A stretch of DNA of 64,000 bases from positions 310,001-374,000 of the forward strand of contig NW_026912212.1 of assembly GCF_963662255.1 (NCBI RefSeq), written 5' to 3'. This DNA comes from Cinclus cinclus. Lineage: Eukaryota > Chordata > Aves > Passeriformes > Cinclidae. A model generated the notes under the pieces. It did no database searches. It was not told the DNA's origin and saw only the letters and a program-made list of their open reading frames with translations. Shown piece by piece: positions 19,200 to 29,214 of the stretch (the first letter of the stretch is position 1; each line of letters opens with the position of its first letter). The position numbers and the translations under genes are program-made.

Positions 19200-19412
19200 C
19201 TAATCCCCATCCCATATTCTCTCTCTGCTTGCTGCTCCCACATTCCCTGACCTGCTCCCATATTCCCATCCCCGCTCTCATTCCCGGTTCCTGTCCCGTA
19301 TTCCCGGTCCCATTCCCCGTCCCATTCCAAGTCCCCATTCCCAGTCACACTTCCCGTTCCCGAACCCGGTTCCCATTCCCCGTCCCCATTCCCGGTTCCC
19401 GTCCCCTCTCAC
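19200..19412. repeat. Minisatellite upstream of zinc-finger unit 2
   Basis: CCCATTCCC/CCGTTCCC words identical in style and position to 2,290-2,512. Confidence 0.7.
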
Positions 19413-19439
19413 CCGACGCCGCCGCCATCCCCGGCCCCC

Positions 19440-19560
19440 CCCCACGTCGATCCTCACGTGACTGGGGAAACCCCGCGGTCCTCCCTCCGACCAATTACAG
19501 CGCGCGATCGCTCTGGATTTGCATAACCATGCCCTTGTATGTGGCCCCGCCCACTGCCGG
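19440..19560 (+). promoter_or_regulatory. Promoter block of zinc-finger unit 2
   Basis: CACGTG 19,455-19,460, CCAAT 19,491-19,495, CGCGCGATCGC, octamer ATTTGCAT 19,517-19,524: the same array as at 2,544-2,615. A non-coding exon follows, ending at 19,803 with CCGCAG|GTGAGC. Confidence 0.6.
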
Positions 19561-20080
19561 CTGCAGCCAGTGCTCCCAGTAAGAGCGGTCCTGGCAGGGA
19601 TAGCGCTGCCAATTCCTTTCTGGGGCTCTCAGTATCGCTTCCAGTGCTCCTAGTATCGCTCCCAGTGCCCCGCGGGCGCAGCTGCTTTGGAATCCCCCAG
19701 GGCAGAACGGGAGGGAGAGTAGCAGCCGCAGAAACACGCAGTTTTCCCCTCAGGCAGCAACTCCCTCGGCTGCGGCAGCATCACCCCCCCTCGGACTCCG
19801 CAGGTGAGCTGGGAGGGGAAGCTCGTCCCAAATCAGTCGGCGGAAGGGTCTCCGGGAGGGGTTTTTTGCAGGGCAGGGATCTTGCTGGACCCGGAGCCGG
19901 GGGACCCCCGGCAGCCTGGAGGGGTGCGGGAGGTTGGTGCTGAGCGGGCTCTGGGCTCCCCGAGGCTGCAAGGGGCCCTGGCTTCTCCAGCTGCCCTCGG
20001 GCAGAGGGACCATCAAACCCAGCGTGCTCAGACCTTGTTTTCCCACAAACCAGGATTTCCCATTCCCCAACCTTGGCCCG

Positions 20081-20719
20081 ATGGAGCAGGGGAAGGAGAC
20101 CAGGAAGGACAAATCCCCGCAGCAGAACCTCGTGGAAGAGGCCGTTTTGAGCAGCTCCACGGTGCAGCAATCCAACGGGGAGGAAAAGCCCTGGAGATCC
20201 CGCATGAGGAGGGGCTGCAAGTGCAGATCACGGGGATCCCAGGAGGAAAGACGCGGCCAGAGCTTGGAGCTGGTGGTCCATGAGCAGCTTCATGATGGGA
20301 AGAAGCCCCACAAGTGCTCAAAAGTTGGGAAGAGCTTCAGTCAGAAATCCAACCTCATCTGCCACTGGAGAATCCACACGGGGGAGCGGCCCTATGAACG
20401 TGGGGAATGCGGAAAGAACTTCAGGATAAGTTCAGAATTGACTGTCCACCAAAGGAGCCACACAGGGGAAAGGCCCTTTGAGTGTGATAAGTGCTGGAAG
20501 AGATTTCAGAGCAGTTCTGATCTGCTCAAGCACTATCGCATTCACATGGATGAGAGGCCCTTCTGCTGCCCTGACTGTGGGAGGGGCGTCAAGCAAAACT
20601 GCACCCTCGTCAGGCACCGGCGCATCCACACCGGGGAGACGCCCTACGGGTGTGGGGAGTGTGGGAGGAGATTCTCACAGCACTCTAACTTGATCATACA
20701 CCAACAGAGTTTCCACTAA
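20081..20719 (+). CDS. C2H2 zinc-finger protein, unit 2 (5 fingers, shortened)
   Basis: Paralogue of the gene at 3,425-4,609. An acceptor CAAACCAG at 20,053 precedes GATTTCCCATTCC, and the ATG at 20,081 ([11 protein letters not shown]) corresponds to ATG 3,455. Compared with unit 1, the sequence between the start and ETRKDK, which there holds the end of one coding exon, the 186-bp intron and the start of the next, is deleted, leaving a single coding exon of 212 residues. Five fingers: finger 1 (second Cys is Val) and finger 2 (first Cys is Arg) are degenerate; fingers 3-5 keep C2H2 ligands, the last with HQQSFH spacing. Acidic N-terminus, no KRAB. It may still be expressed, but loss of two fingers and the deletion suggest decay. 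An open frame upstream of 20,081 is 5' UTR/intron read-through. Confidence 0.65.
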   Translation: MEQGKETRKDKSPQQNLVEEAVLSSSTVQQSNGEEKPWRSRMRRGCKCRSRGSQEERRGQSLELVVHEQLHDGKKPHKCSKVGKSFSQKSNLICHWRIHTGERPYERGECGKNFRISSELTVHQRSHTGERPFECDKCWKRFQSSSDLLKHYRIHMDERPFCCPDCGRGVKQNCTLVRHRRIHTGETPYGCGECGRRFSQHSNLIIHQQSFH

Positions 20720-21310
20720 GAGAAGCTCTGTGAGTGCCCCGAGTGTGGGAAAAGCTTCATGTGCTGCTCCAGCTCCATCCCCCATGGCAGGATCTGTGCT
20801 GGATGATCCCCAGTGACCCCCAGTGGGCAGAGCTCCGGTGATCTGTGTTGCCACTCATCTATGTTGAGAAGGCACCTGGCTGGGGGCTCCACATCCTCCT
20901 GGCTCCTCGTGGCCTAGATTTTCTTTCATTTCTCTTTATCGTTAAAAACACCCAAAATCGGGGTAAAGTCATTGTACTAAGGCATGAATCAGGACACGTG
21001 GTGGACAATGACATGGGTGGGGAAATGGGAGACGTGGACATGGATGGGTACATGGCCATGGATGGAGACGTGGCAGGACAAAGACATGGGTGGGGATGTG
21101 TGAGGACATGTAAGGACACAGCCCTGGGTAAGGGGACATGGACATGAGGGTACATGGACATGAGTAGGAACATGGGGAATATGGATATGGGGGGACGTGG
21201 ATGGGGACATGAACTGGGATGGCATCAATGCCACCACTTGTGCCACCACAGTGCCACCAGCACCTTCATCTTGGCCATGGCAAAGTGCTGCTCAATGCAG
21301 TTCCTGGTGG
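20720..21310 (+). repeat. 3' UTR, minisatellite and flank of zinc-finger unit 2
   Basis: 20,750-20,965 matches the UTR of units 1 and 3. 20,985-21,215 is a GGACATGG-type minisatellite equivalent to 11,975-12,135. 21,222-21,310 matches 12,141-12,200. 'atcggggtaaag' at about 20,957 is the empty equivalent of the provirus site. Confidence 0.7.
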
Positions 21311-22592
21311 GAGGGAGTTTGGGGTCATCTTGGGACTGACCGTGGGTCTTGTCCACTCTGCAGTGAGGAGTATCCCTGGCCAGGGAGTCTGGGATGGATG
21401 GGGGCAGGAGAGGTTAGACACTGGTCCTGATGGACACCAGAGCCATGGATACCAGCTGGACACTGGTTCAGATGGACACCAGAGCCATGGATCCCACTCT
21501 GGATGGACAATGCTCTGGGTAGATCCCAGCTGGACATTGGTCTGGACAACCCTTGGTCCTGCAGACCCCCAGCCTGGCCAGCCCCCAGCACAGATGATCA
21601 CCAGCCTGGCAACGCCCTGGCCAGCCTCACTGGTCCACCAGCCCATTCCAGTTGCCCCAACCCCAAACACCCCAAAATAAACCCAGTATCAGAACATCAG
21701 CTCTGGGTAGTCCCTGCAGAGTGAGGAGGAAACTGAGGCATGAGCTGGGGGGGGTGAGTATGGTGGTGGGAGGGGACTTCAGGACCTAGGGATCCACCCT
21801 GGAGATTCCAAAACAAGCACCCAACCCCCAGATTGTCACCGCAGGATCTCAGGCCCCTCAGCTGTCACACCAGGGGGACTCCAGGAGCCACCGTGACTCT
21901 GCAGTCCCCTCGAAGGGTGACCCGTGGTGTTCTTCTGGTGTCACCAGTGAGTCCACCGCAGGAGAAGGAGGAGGAGGTGAGGATGTGACTGAAACTCCTG
22001 CCCGTTTACATGGGGAGGTCGCGACAGGAACTGGGGCCAAGCACAGGTGGAGCAGTGGAGGTACCACGGGGGGTCAGGGGGGAGGGGAGGACATGGGGAC
22101 AGTCCCCAAGGTCCCTTCAGGGAATGCTGTGGCAGGGGCAGTGTTTGGGGGGGGGGGGTGATGTGGGGTGGTGCAGCATCCTCAGGATGATGCAGGGAAA
22201 AGGAAATGGTCGGGAGTGACCCCAAAAATGTTGCCACCACCCCCACCTCGGGGATTGCACAGAGAGGGGGTCCTGCGGTGTGACCAAGCACCCCCTGACT
22301 GAGGGGCACCCCAGGGTGATAAAGAGGTGGTCAGGGGTATCCCCAAGGTGTAGGGGGGAAGGGAAGTGTGGTTGGGGCGCAACAGAAATGCCTCCAGTCC
22401 CTCCTGCACTTGGGGCACAGGGGTAGCGGGACACCTGTCACCCTGTCCCCAGCAGGGGTGGAGGCTGCGGGAGGCTGGCATGGGTGGGCAGGAGAACCCA
22501 AAAATTTGGAACCCCTGGGTGGTCAGGAAATTTGGGACCCTTCAAGGTGGGGATTCCAGGCTGGGGATGCTTCCCACCACCACCCTCAAATC
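21311..22592. other. GC-rich stretch with a short tandem repeat, no gene assigned
   Basis: 21,417-21,500 holds two copies of a ~42-bp word (gacactggt...ccagagccatgg). The rest has Pro/Gly-rich open frames on both strands and a G-run near 22,148-22,160. No domain is recognised. Confidence 0.4.
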
Positions 22593-22985
22593 CAGCTCCT
22601 GGACCCACCCAAATTATTCTCCCTACCCCATCACTCCCAAATCTGTCCCCAAAATGCCTCCCCTGTCCCACCAACACCAAATCCAAGCCCAAAATTCCTC
22701 TCCCCATCCCACCAGCCCCAAATCCAACCCCTGGTCCCCCCAAAATGACTTCCCGCATGATGCCGCCAGCAAATGCAGCTCCTGGACCCACCCAAATTAT
22801 TCTCCCTACCCCATCACTCCCAAATTCAGTCCCCAAAATGCCTCCCCTGTCCCACCAACCCCAAATCCAAGCCCAAAATTCCTCTCCCCATCCCACCAGC
22901 CCCAAATCCAACCCCTGGTCCCCCCAAAATGACTTCCCGCATGATGCCGCCAGCAAATGCAGCCCCTGAACCCCCCAAAATTGAC
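22593..22985. repeat. ~183-bp tandem repeat, two copies and a partial third
   Basis: The word starting 'cagctcctggacccacccaa' occurs at 22,593 and 22,776, and a diverged third at 22,960. Units are almost identical. Long frames through it on either strand repeat with the unit. Confidence 0.85.
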
Positions 22986-23459
22986 TCCCCGCCACCACAC
23001 ATGGAGGTGTGAGCCCCCCCGGACACCCCTGAGCCCCCCCCGCACTACTGAAGACCTACAAGTGGCACACTGTGGCCGCCACCACCCCAGGAGGGGACCC
23101 CAAAAGGGGCGGGGGGTCCCTGGAGAGCCAGCGCTGGGAGCGGCTGCAGGGCTGGAAACGCTCCTACAGCCACCCCGACAGCGACAGGGCTGGTGACAGG
23201 GGTGTCCCCAAGGGCAGCGTGCACTGGGCGCTGATCCAGAGGGTGTTTTCTGTCCCCTCCAAGGTGCCCAAGGAGCCGTGGGGTCTTGAGGGGACACAAG
23301 GGACAAGGCCATCCCTGCAGCTGTACCTGCGCCCTGTGGGCAGGAGGAGGGGACACGGCGACAGCAGTGCCAGGGCAGAGCTGGGGACACAGGATGGGAC
23401 AGTGTAACTTTTTGTTGTGTCCCCTGCCGTGTTGTTGGGCAGGGGAAAGTGACAAGGTT
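22986..23459 (+). other. Open GC-rich stretch, no family recognised
   Basis: A plus-strand frame (about 23,047-23,407) encodes text such as LKTYKWHTVAA and SQRWERLQGWKRSYS that is not low-complexity and could be exon, but I cannot name a family or place splice sites with confidence. Confidence 0.25.
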
Positions 23460-23930
23460 TGTGAGCGCTGGCCTTTCAGGCACTTAGCTTCATGGTTTCT
23501 CACAGAAACCTGTAGTTTCCAGCCGGCATAAAAAGACCGGGAGAGCAGCTCAGACTTTTTTCCACAGGCTTTATTATTGTCCGTGAAGGGGTCAGGCTAC
23601 AAATCCAAAGATAGGGGATCACACATGTACTTTTATAGGTTTTGGGGGGATCACAAGTAAACCAATGGAAAACAGGGTAAACACATTTTGGCTAACTACA
23701 TTATCTTTCTTTGTTTGGGACAACCAATTATAAAGAACCAAACCCAACCAGTAATATTCTAAAAAGATAGGAAGAGCTTGCATTTTTATAACATGAGTCA
23801 TTCGAAGCAAGTAGTTTTTCTTACCTCAAAGGAGGTTCCAGGGGACTGTTGAAGGGCTGTTTGCAGAGAGATTCATCTCCTCTACAGGGCAGGTGAGTTA
23901 TTCTGGAGTGGAAGTTGAGTGCTGGATGCT
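23460..23930 (-). mobile_element. LTR-like element, minus strand
   Basis: Read on the minus strand: CCATTGG box, then 'cctataaaagta' (about 23,632), then 'aataataaagcc' (about 23,565), the promoter and polyadenylation arrangement of an LTR. Ends are not certain and no target duplication was found. Confidence 0.5.
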
Positions 23931-23934
23931 GAAG

Positions 23935-25215
23935 TAATTTCAGAGAATGTGCTGAGTTGGAAGGGACCCATCAGGATCATTCAGTCCAACTCCTGTCCCT
24001 GCACAGGACACCGCAACAATTCCACTATGGTCCTGAGAGCACTGTCCAAATGCTTCTTGTCCCAAGACAGAATTGGGGCTGGGACCACTTCTCTGGGGAC
24101 CCTGTTCCAGTGCTCAAGCCCCTCTAGGTGAAAAAGATTTTCCTAATATTCAACCTAAGCCTCCTCTGACTCAGCTCCAGCCATTTCCTCGAGTCCTGTC
24201 CCTGCTCATGAGAGTGAAGAGATTGCTATTATCCTCTGGACACTCTGCAATGGCTTTATGTCTTCTCTATGTTGTGCTGTCCCTCAAGGTGAGGCCACCC
24301 CAGTGCAGAGCAGAGCATGACAATCCCCTCCCTGGCCCGGCTGCTGATGCTGGGCCTGCTGCCCCAGGACATGGTGGCACTTTGGACTGCCAGGGCACTG
24401 CTGACTCATGTTCCACTTGCCCTTGGCCAGGACCCCTGGGTCCCTCCCCACAGCTGCTCTCCAGCCTCTCCTTCCTGGTCCATACACCAAGGCAGGGGTG
24501 CCCCATCCCAGGGGCAGAATCTGACACTGCCCTTGTTAAACTCCACAGTTGGTGATTGCCCATCTCTAGCTGTGAGGTCTCTCTGCAGAGCCTCTCTGAC
24601 CTCCAGGCAGGTGACGGCTCCTCCCAGTTTAGTGTCATCAGTAAATTCACTGATTATCCCTTCAAGCCCTGTGTTCAGGTCCTTAAGGAAGATGTTGAAG
24701 AGCCGGGGCTGGCAGTGGAGCCCTGCAGAACCCACTGGTGACCACTGTCAGTGTGGTGTCACCGCAGTCACTGCCACCCTTGGTGCCTGACCCCTGAGCC
24801 AGTTGCTTGCCCATCCCACAATGTGTTTATTCAGCTGTGTGCTGGACACTTTGTCCAGAAGCATTCTGGGAGACACAGTACCAAAAGCTTTGCTGAAATC
24901 CAGAAAGATTCCATGTGCTGGCTTTCCTGCATCAACTGATGTGTTTTACCCTGTTGTAGAAGGAAATCAGACTTCACCAGCAGGACCTTCCCCTCATGAA
25001 GCCATGCTGACTCTGACTGATGCCTGTATTGTCCTCCAGGTGTTTTTCAATACTTCCCAGAATAAACTTTTCCATTATTTTATTTGGTATTGAAATGAGA
25101 CTGACTGGCCTGGAGTGTCTGGGGTCCCCCTTCTTGTCCTCCTTGACATTTGTACATTTGCCAGATTCCAGCCAGCTGGGACCTCTCAAATCCCAGATGT
25201 GAGCTCTGTGTATAC
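23935..25215 (-). mobile_element. CR1 LINE, 5'-truncated
   Basis: The minus strand carries the CR1 3' end (cccttccaac... at about 23,960) and decayed reverse transcriptase: a piece with PRHSRPVSLISIPNKIMEK and SQHGF at about 25,190-24,975, and one with LFNIFLKDL and FTDDTKLGG (the FADD-type catalytic box) at about 24,700-24,640. Frames are broken by stops and shifts. This is the most common LINE of birds. Confidence 0.85.
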
Positions 25216-25887
25216 TTTGATTACTCCAGGGGAAGCAGCCTGCTCACACCCGCATGTCTGAGCTTCTATTCTCCTCAGGCAAACCCACTCTGAGGGCAGC
25301 AATGGTTAAAAGAATAATTAAAAATACTTCCCATATACAGGCACAAAGTCATTGCAGATAAAACAATCTTTACAAAAGCTCTTTAAGGTGAGACTCACAG
25401 GGCGAAAGTGGACTGCCGTGAAAGTCAGGTTGGAAAAAAAAAGTCTTAGTCATGTCTGTATTTAGTATAAAATCCCAGTTTCAGGAGAAGTTGAGGAATG
25501 TGTTATTCCAGAAGGAATTGTCTTAAGTAGATATATTGTACTTGTTCTTTGCAAAGCAAAGGAGTCTGTCCCATTCTGCTGTTTAAATTAAACTGTCTGA
25601 TTACATTTCAGGGATTTTGGTGGCTTGGAAACAGTTTGGTGCAATTTTGTGAGCATTCTCTTTCTGTGCATTTCAGCCCTATGTTTGAGGAGCAGTCTCC
25701 TGTGTTTTCCTGTAGAAAGCAGGCGTTATTTGGCTGGATGTGTGGGGCATAACTCCAGCAAACTCACACAGTGATAATAGAAAATGCTTCTGTTTTTATA
25801 CTCTATTTTATATACATATTCACTGATTTTCCTGGAATAAAGATACATATTATAATACTTTCTCCCAAAATCATTAACATATTTAAT
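25216..25887. other. AT-rich sequence, nothing recognised
   Basis: No gene or repeat family is seen. It ends abruptly where the second ERV-L-like copy begins. Confidence 0.4.
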
Positions 25888-26560
25888 GTCCATCATGTAG
25901 ATGCCCATGTCCCTAAGAGTTGGGCTAATGTGGAGCACTGACACAACGAGCAGGCAGATCAGGCTGCAAGGATAGAGGTGTCACAGATAGACTTAGACTG
26001 GCAACACAAGGGAGAATTGTTCCTGGCTCGATGGGCCCATGATGCCTCAGGTCATCAGGGCAGAGATGCCACCTATAAGTGGGTATGAGATAGAGGGGTG
26101 GATCTCACCATGGACAGTATTTCCCAGGTTATCCATGACTGTGAGACGTGTGCTGCCATCAAGCAAGCCAAGCGAGTGAAGCCCCTCTGGTATGGGGGGC
26201 GGTGGTCCAAATATAAGTATGGGGAGGCCTGGCAGATTGACTACATCACACTGCCTCAGACATGCCAAGGCAAGCGCTACGTGCTGACCATGGTGGAAGC
26301 CACCACTGGATGGTTGGAGACCTACCCTGTGCCTCATGCCACTGCCCGCAACAGCATCCTGGGCCTGGAAAAACAAGTCCTTTGGAGACATGGTACCCCT
26401 GAGAGAATTGAGTCAGACAATGGGACTCATTTCAAGAACAGCCTCATAAGCACCTGGGCCAGAGAACACGGCATCGAGTGGGTGTACCACATTCCTTATC
26501 ACGCACCAGCGGCTGGGAAAGTGGAACGGTGCAATGGGCTGCTTAAAACCACCTTGAAGG
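25888..26560 (+). mobile_element. Second ERV-L-like copy: RNase H end and integrase fragment
   Basis: Nearly identical, reverse complemented, to about 6,945-6,275. It spans the end of RNase H, the integrase zinc domain and the catalytic core. It includes the same in-frame TGA (about 26,087) seen at 6,750-6,752. Unlike the provirus at 5-12 kb it keeps both cysteines (CETC). It stops exactly at the first base of the ERV-C LTR; neither its 5' part nor its 3' end is in the window. Confidence 0.85.
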
Positions 26561-27022
26561 TGATAGCATAGGGTTAAAATGTTTCTAAAATCATGGGAAT
26601 TGTATAAATTTAGTGGATGGTAAGGTAGGCCTGGGGAACTAGGCCCTGGGAATGGGAACTAGGCCCTGGGAACAAATTAGATCAGGTGAAACTGCACCTG
26701 TGTAATCACCGTATGATAAATGATACGATTGTTTGGTAGTTGAATATAGTTATTGTTTAATTGTAATAAGAATCATGAGAAAAGGTGTTTGGAGGACCTG
26801 ATGAAAATTAGAGTAATTCATGCTTGGATAAGATCAATGTATACAATAGAACAATATGAGTTTAATAATTAATATATAGTTACATAATTAAAAGGGTATA
26901 AAATCATGTTCATCTCAAATCCATGTTGGGGTCAGATTTGGGTTTGTAGCCCAGTTCCCAGAGCTCTTCAATAAAAGCACCTGCATATAATCATCCTGTG
27001 ATTATATGTTTCCACGCTAACA
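26561..27022 (+). repeat. 5' LTR of ERV-C
   Basis: TG...CA, with 'gggtataaaatc' (about 26,895) and 'caataaaagc' (about 26,970) as promoter and polyadenylation signals. A 21-bp duplication of 'aactaggccctgggaa' text is present here but not in the 3' LTR. Confidence 0.88.
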
Positions 27023-27025
27023 TTT

Positions 27026-27043
27026 TGGTGACCCAGATGGGAC
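27026..27043 (+). other. Primer binding site of ERV-C
   Basis: TGGTGACCCAGATGGGAC three bases after the LTR. The first nine bases fit tRNA-Trp; the rest does not, so the tRNA is uncertain. Confidence 0.5.
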
Positions 27044-27215
27044 CTTGTGAGTGCTGCTGATGACCCCATGACCTGATCACGCTCCAGCCGGCACCAAGGG
27101 ATTCTCGGGGAGCCCATCGGCACCAGGACCCCCCACCGCTGACAACGTCCCCTGGAGAAAGGTAAGGTTCTTTTAATCTGGTCTGGTTGTCTGCCAGTTA
27201 GACGCAGCGAAAGCT

Positions 27216-28900
27216 GTGTGTTGTTGGGCTAAGGAATTCCTGGTATTGCCTAGGCACCGTCTGTCAGTCAATCGCAAAAGCATTGCAGGTTCAGCATCAG
27301 GGGTCTATTATAGCTGTAACATGGAGAAGTTCAAATGGATTTTGGGCGGCAATGCCCCCATACTACACACTTATCCTTTGGGGTGCTTAATAGCACATTG
27401 GAAGGAATGTAATTTTGGGCACGAGTTACGTAAGGTTAAGTTGATTGATTATTGCAACACTTGGTGGCCAAAATATGTCTTGCATATAAAATAAAAAATT
27501 AAAAAAGGTTAAAAAAAGAGAGAAAAAAAAAGGAAAACGTGGCTGAAAAACGGTTCTTTGCAATATGACATGATTTCACAGTTATTGATGTTTTGTAAAC
27601 AGGAGAGGAGATTGGATGAAGTTCTGTACATTGATTTGTTTTCCTGTTTGCAGGAAAAACCAGAGTGGCTGGCTCAGTGTGGGTTAATGATTGTTAAAAT
27701 ACCTGAAAACAATAATTGCATGGGTTGTGTCCAAGGGAAGCGTTGTTTAGAACACCTGGCATTGGATGAAAGTTTATATTGGAAAAATGATATAGATGGT
27801 GAATTGCTGGTAGCCCTCACGGCATCAAGGGAATCTGACCCTACCTCACCTGACCCTATTTCACCTGACCCACTTACACCCCCCTGCCAAAAGATACCCT
27901 CCTCCCTCACCTACTCGTGCTCAGGGATACCCTCCTCCCTCACCTACTCCTGCTCAGGGATACCCTCCTCCCTCACCTACTCCTGCTCAGGGATACCCTC
28001 CTCTCCCTCCAACGCCTCCTTCACCTGCTCCTATCTTCCTGTACCCTCTTTGCTGTCTTCACCTGCCCCTCCTTCCCCAGAAAGTGACCAAGATGTAACT
28101 GTAATACAGAGATATGGGGAGGGTGCAAAAGGAGTAGATAGTAGTGGGAGCGATGAAGATAAACCACTAACCCCTATTGCTCGTTGGACATGATTAAAAT
28201 TAGCCCCGGCTTGGTCTAAAACAAGAGAGGGTTTATTAACATCAGACAAACAAAAGAGAACTGTAGTTGCCCCTTTGAGACAATGAGCGGGAGTGGACAG
28301 ACCGTTTTTTGTAAATGTACTCTTTTCCCCAGGAGATTTAGTAATTTGGAAGCAGTCAGCTTGGACTTACAGAGAAAACCCTGATAAAGTGGCCAGAGTA
28401 GTGAAAATTATTCTGAAAACTCAAAATCTGGACTGGGATGACATCCAAGTTATATTAGATACTCTAATGGCCTCTACCAAAAGGAAATAGTAGTTAGTGC
28501 AGCCAGGGAAAGGGTGAGAGAAGAAATTTGCAATGGGACTTTGGATTATAACTTTCCTACTGTGGACCCATTGTGGCATCCTAGTAGCCCACCTGGAGTG
28601 GATATGATGGGGCTGAGGAAATATCGAGGGTGGATGTAGGTGGGGGGGTTCAGGGTGCCATGCCTGGGACTGTGAATTGGTCCAAATTATATGAGATCAG
28701 GCAAGAAAGGGGGGAGTCTCCAGCTGCCTTTCTGGAAGGACTTGGGGAAGCAGCCAGGAAATATACTGACCTCCAGGTAGATGCAGAACAGGTGAAAATT
28801 CAGCTTGCTCTTGTCTTTCTTGGCCAATCATGGGATGACATTGGGAGGGAGTTGCAGAGATGGGGGGTGGGGGGGGTGAGTTAAGAAGTTTGGACAGGTT
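27216..28900 (+). pseudogene. gag: ERV-C gag remnant
   Basis: Broken pieces in order. A matrix part at 27,310-27,494 and 27,558-27,790 has TYPLGCLIAHWKE and KPEWLAQCGL. A Pro/Ser-rich segment contains three 33-bp tandem repeats (IPSSLTYSCSG, about 27,890-28,000). Capsid pieces include DYNFPTVDPLW-like text at about 28,540 and a major homology region (GESPAAFLEGLGEAARKY) at about 28,705-28,760. Stops at about 28,190, 28,285 and 28,490 and several shifts separate them. There is no start codon at a convincing place and no clear zinc knuckle. Confidence 0.75.
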
Positions 28901-29214
28901 GCTTGAGGTAGCTTGGACGTTTATAACAATAGAGAAAAAGAGGTTAACAAGCAGCAGGAGCAGAATCTCTTGGCAATAGTACAAGGAAATTCAAGGGGAG
29001 GTGCTAGAAGCAGCTGAGGCAGAACTATGGGGAGGGGTGGGTTTGGCAAGGGCGGCAGAGGGTCAGTCATGCAAGGGTTGGGCTTGAATCAGTGCCCATT
29101 GCAAACAGCATATTGCAAAAGCCGTACAGGTCAAACAGTATCCTATAAAAACAGAAGCACGGCAAGGAATAGCAAAGACTATTGATAAATTCTATAATAT
29201 CAAACTCTAGAAGA

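Noticed and set aside
22366..23483. Long frames on both strands over 22.4-23.5 kb
   Set aside because: Mostly the 183-bp tandem repeat read in several frames. Only 23,047-23,407 remains as a weak candidate.
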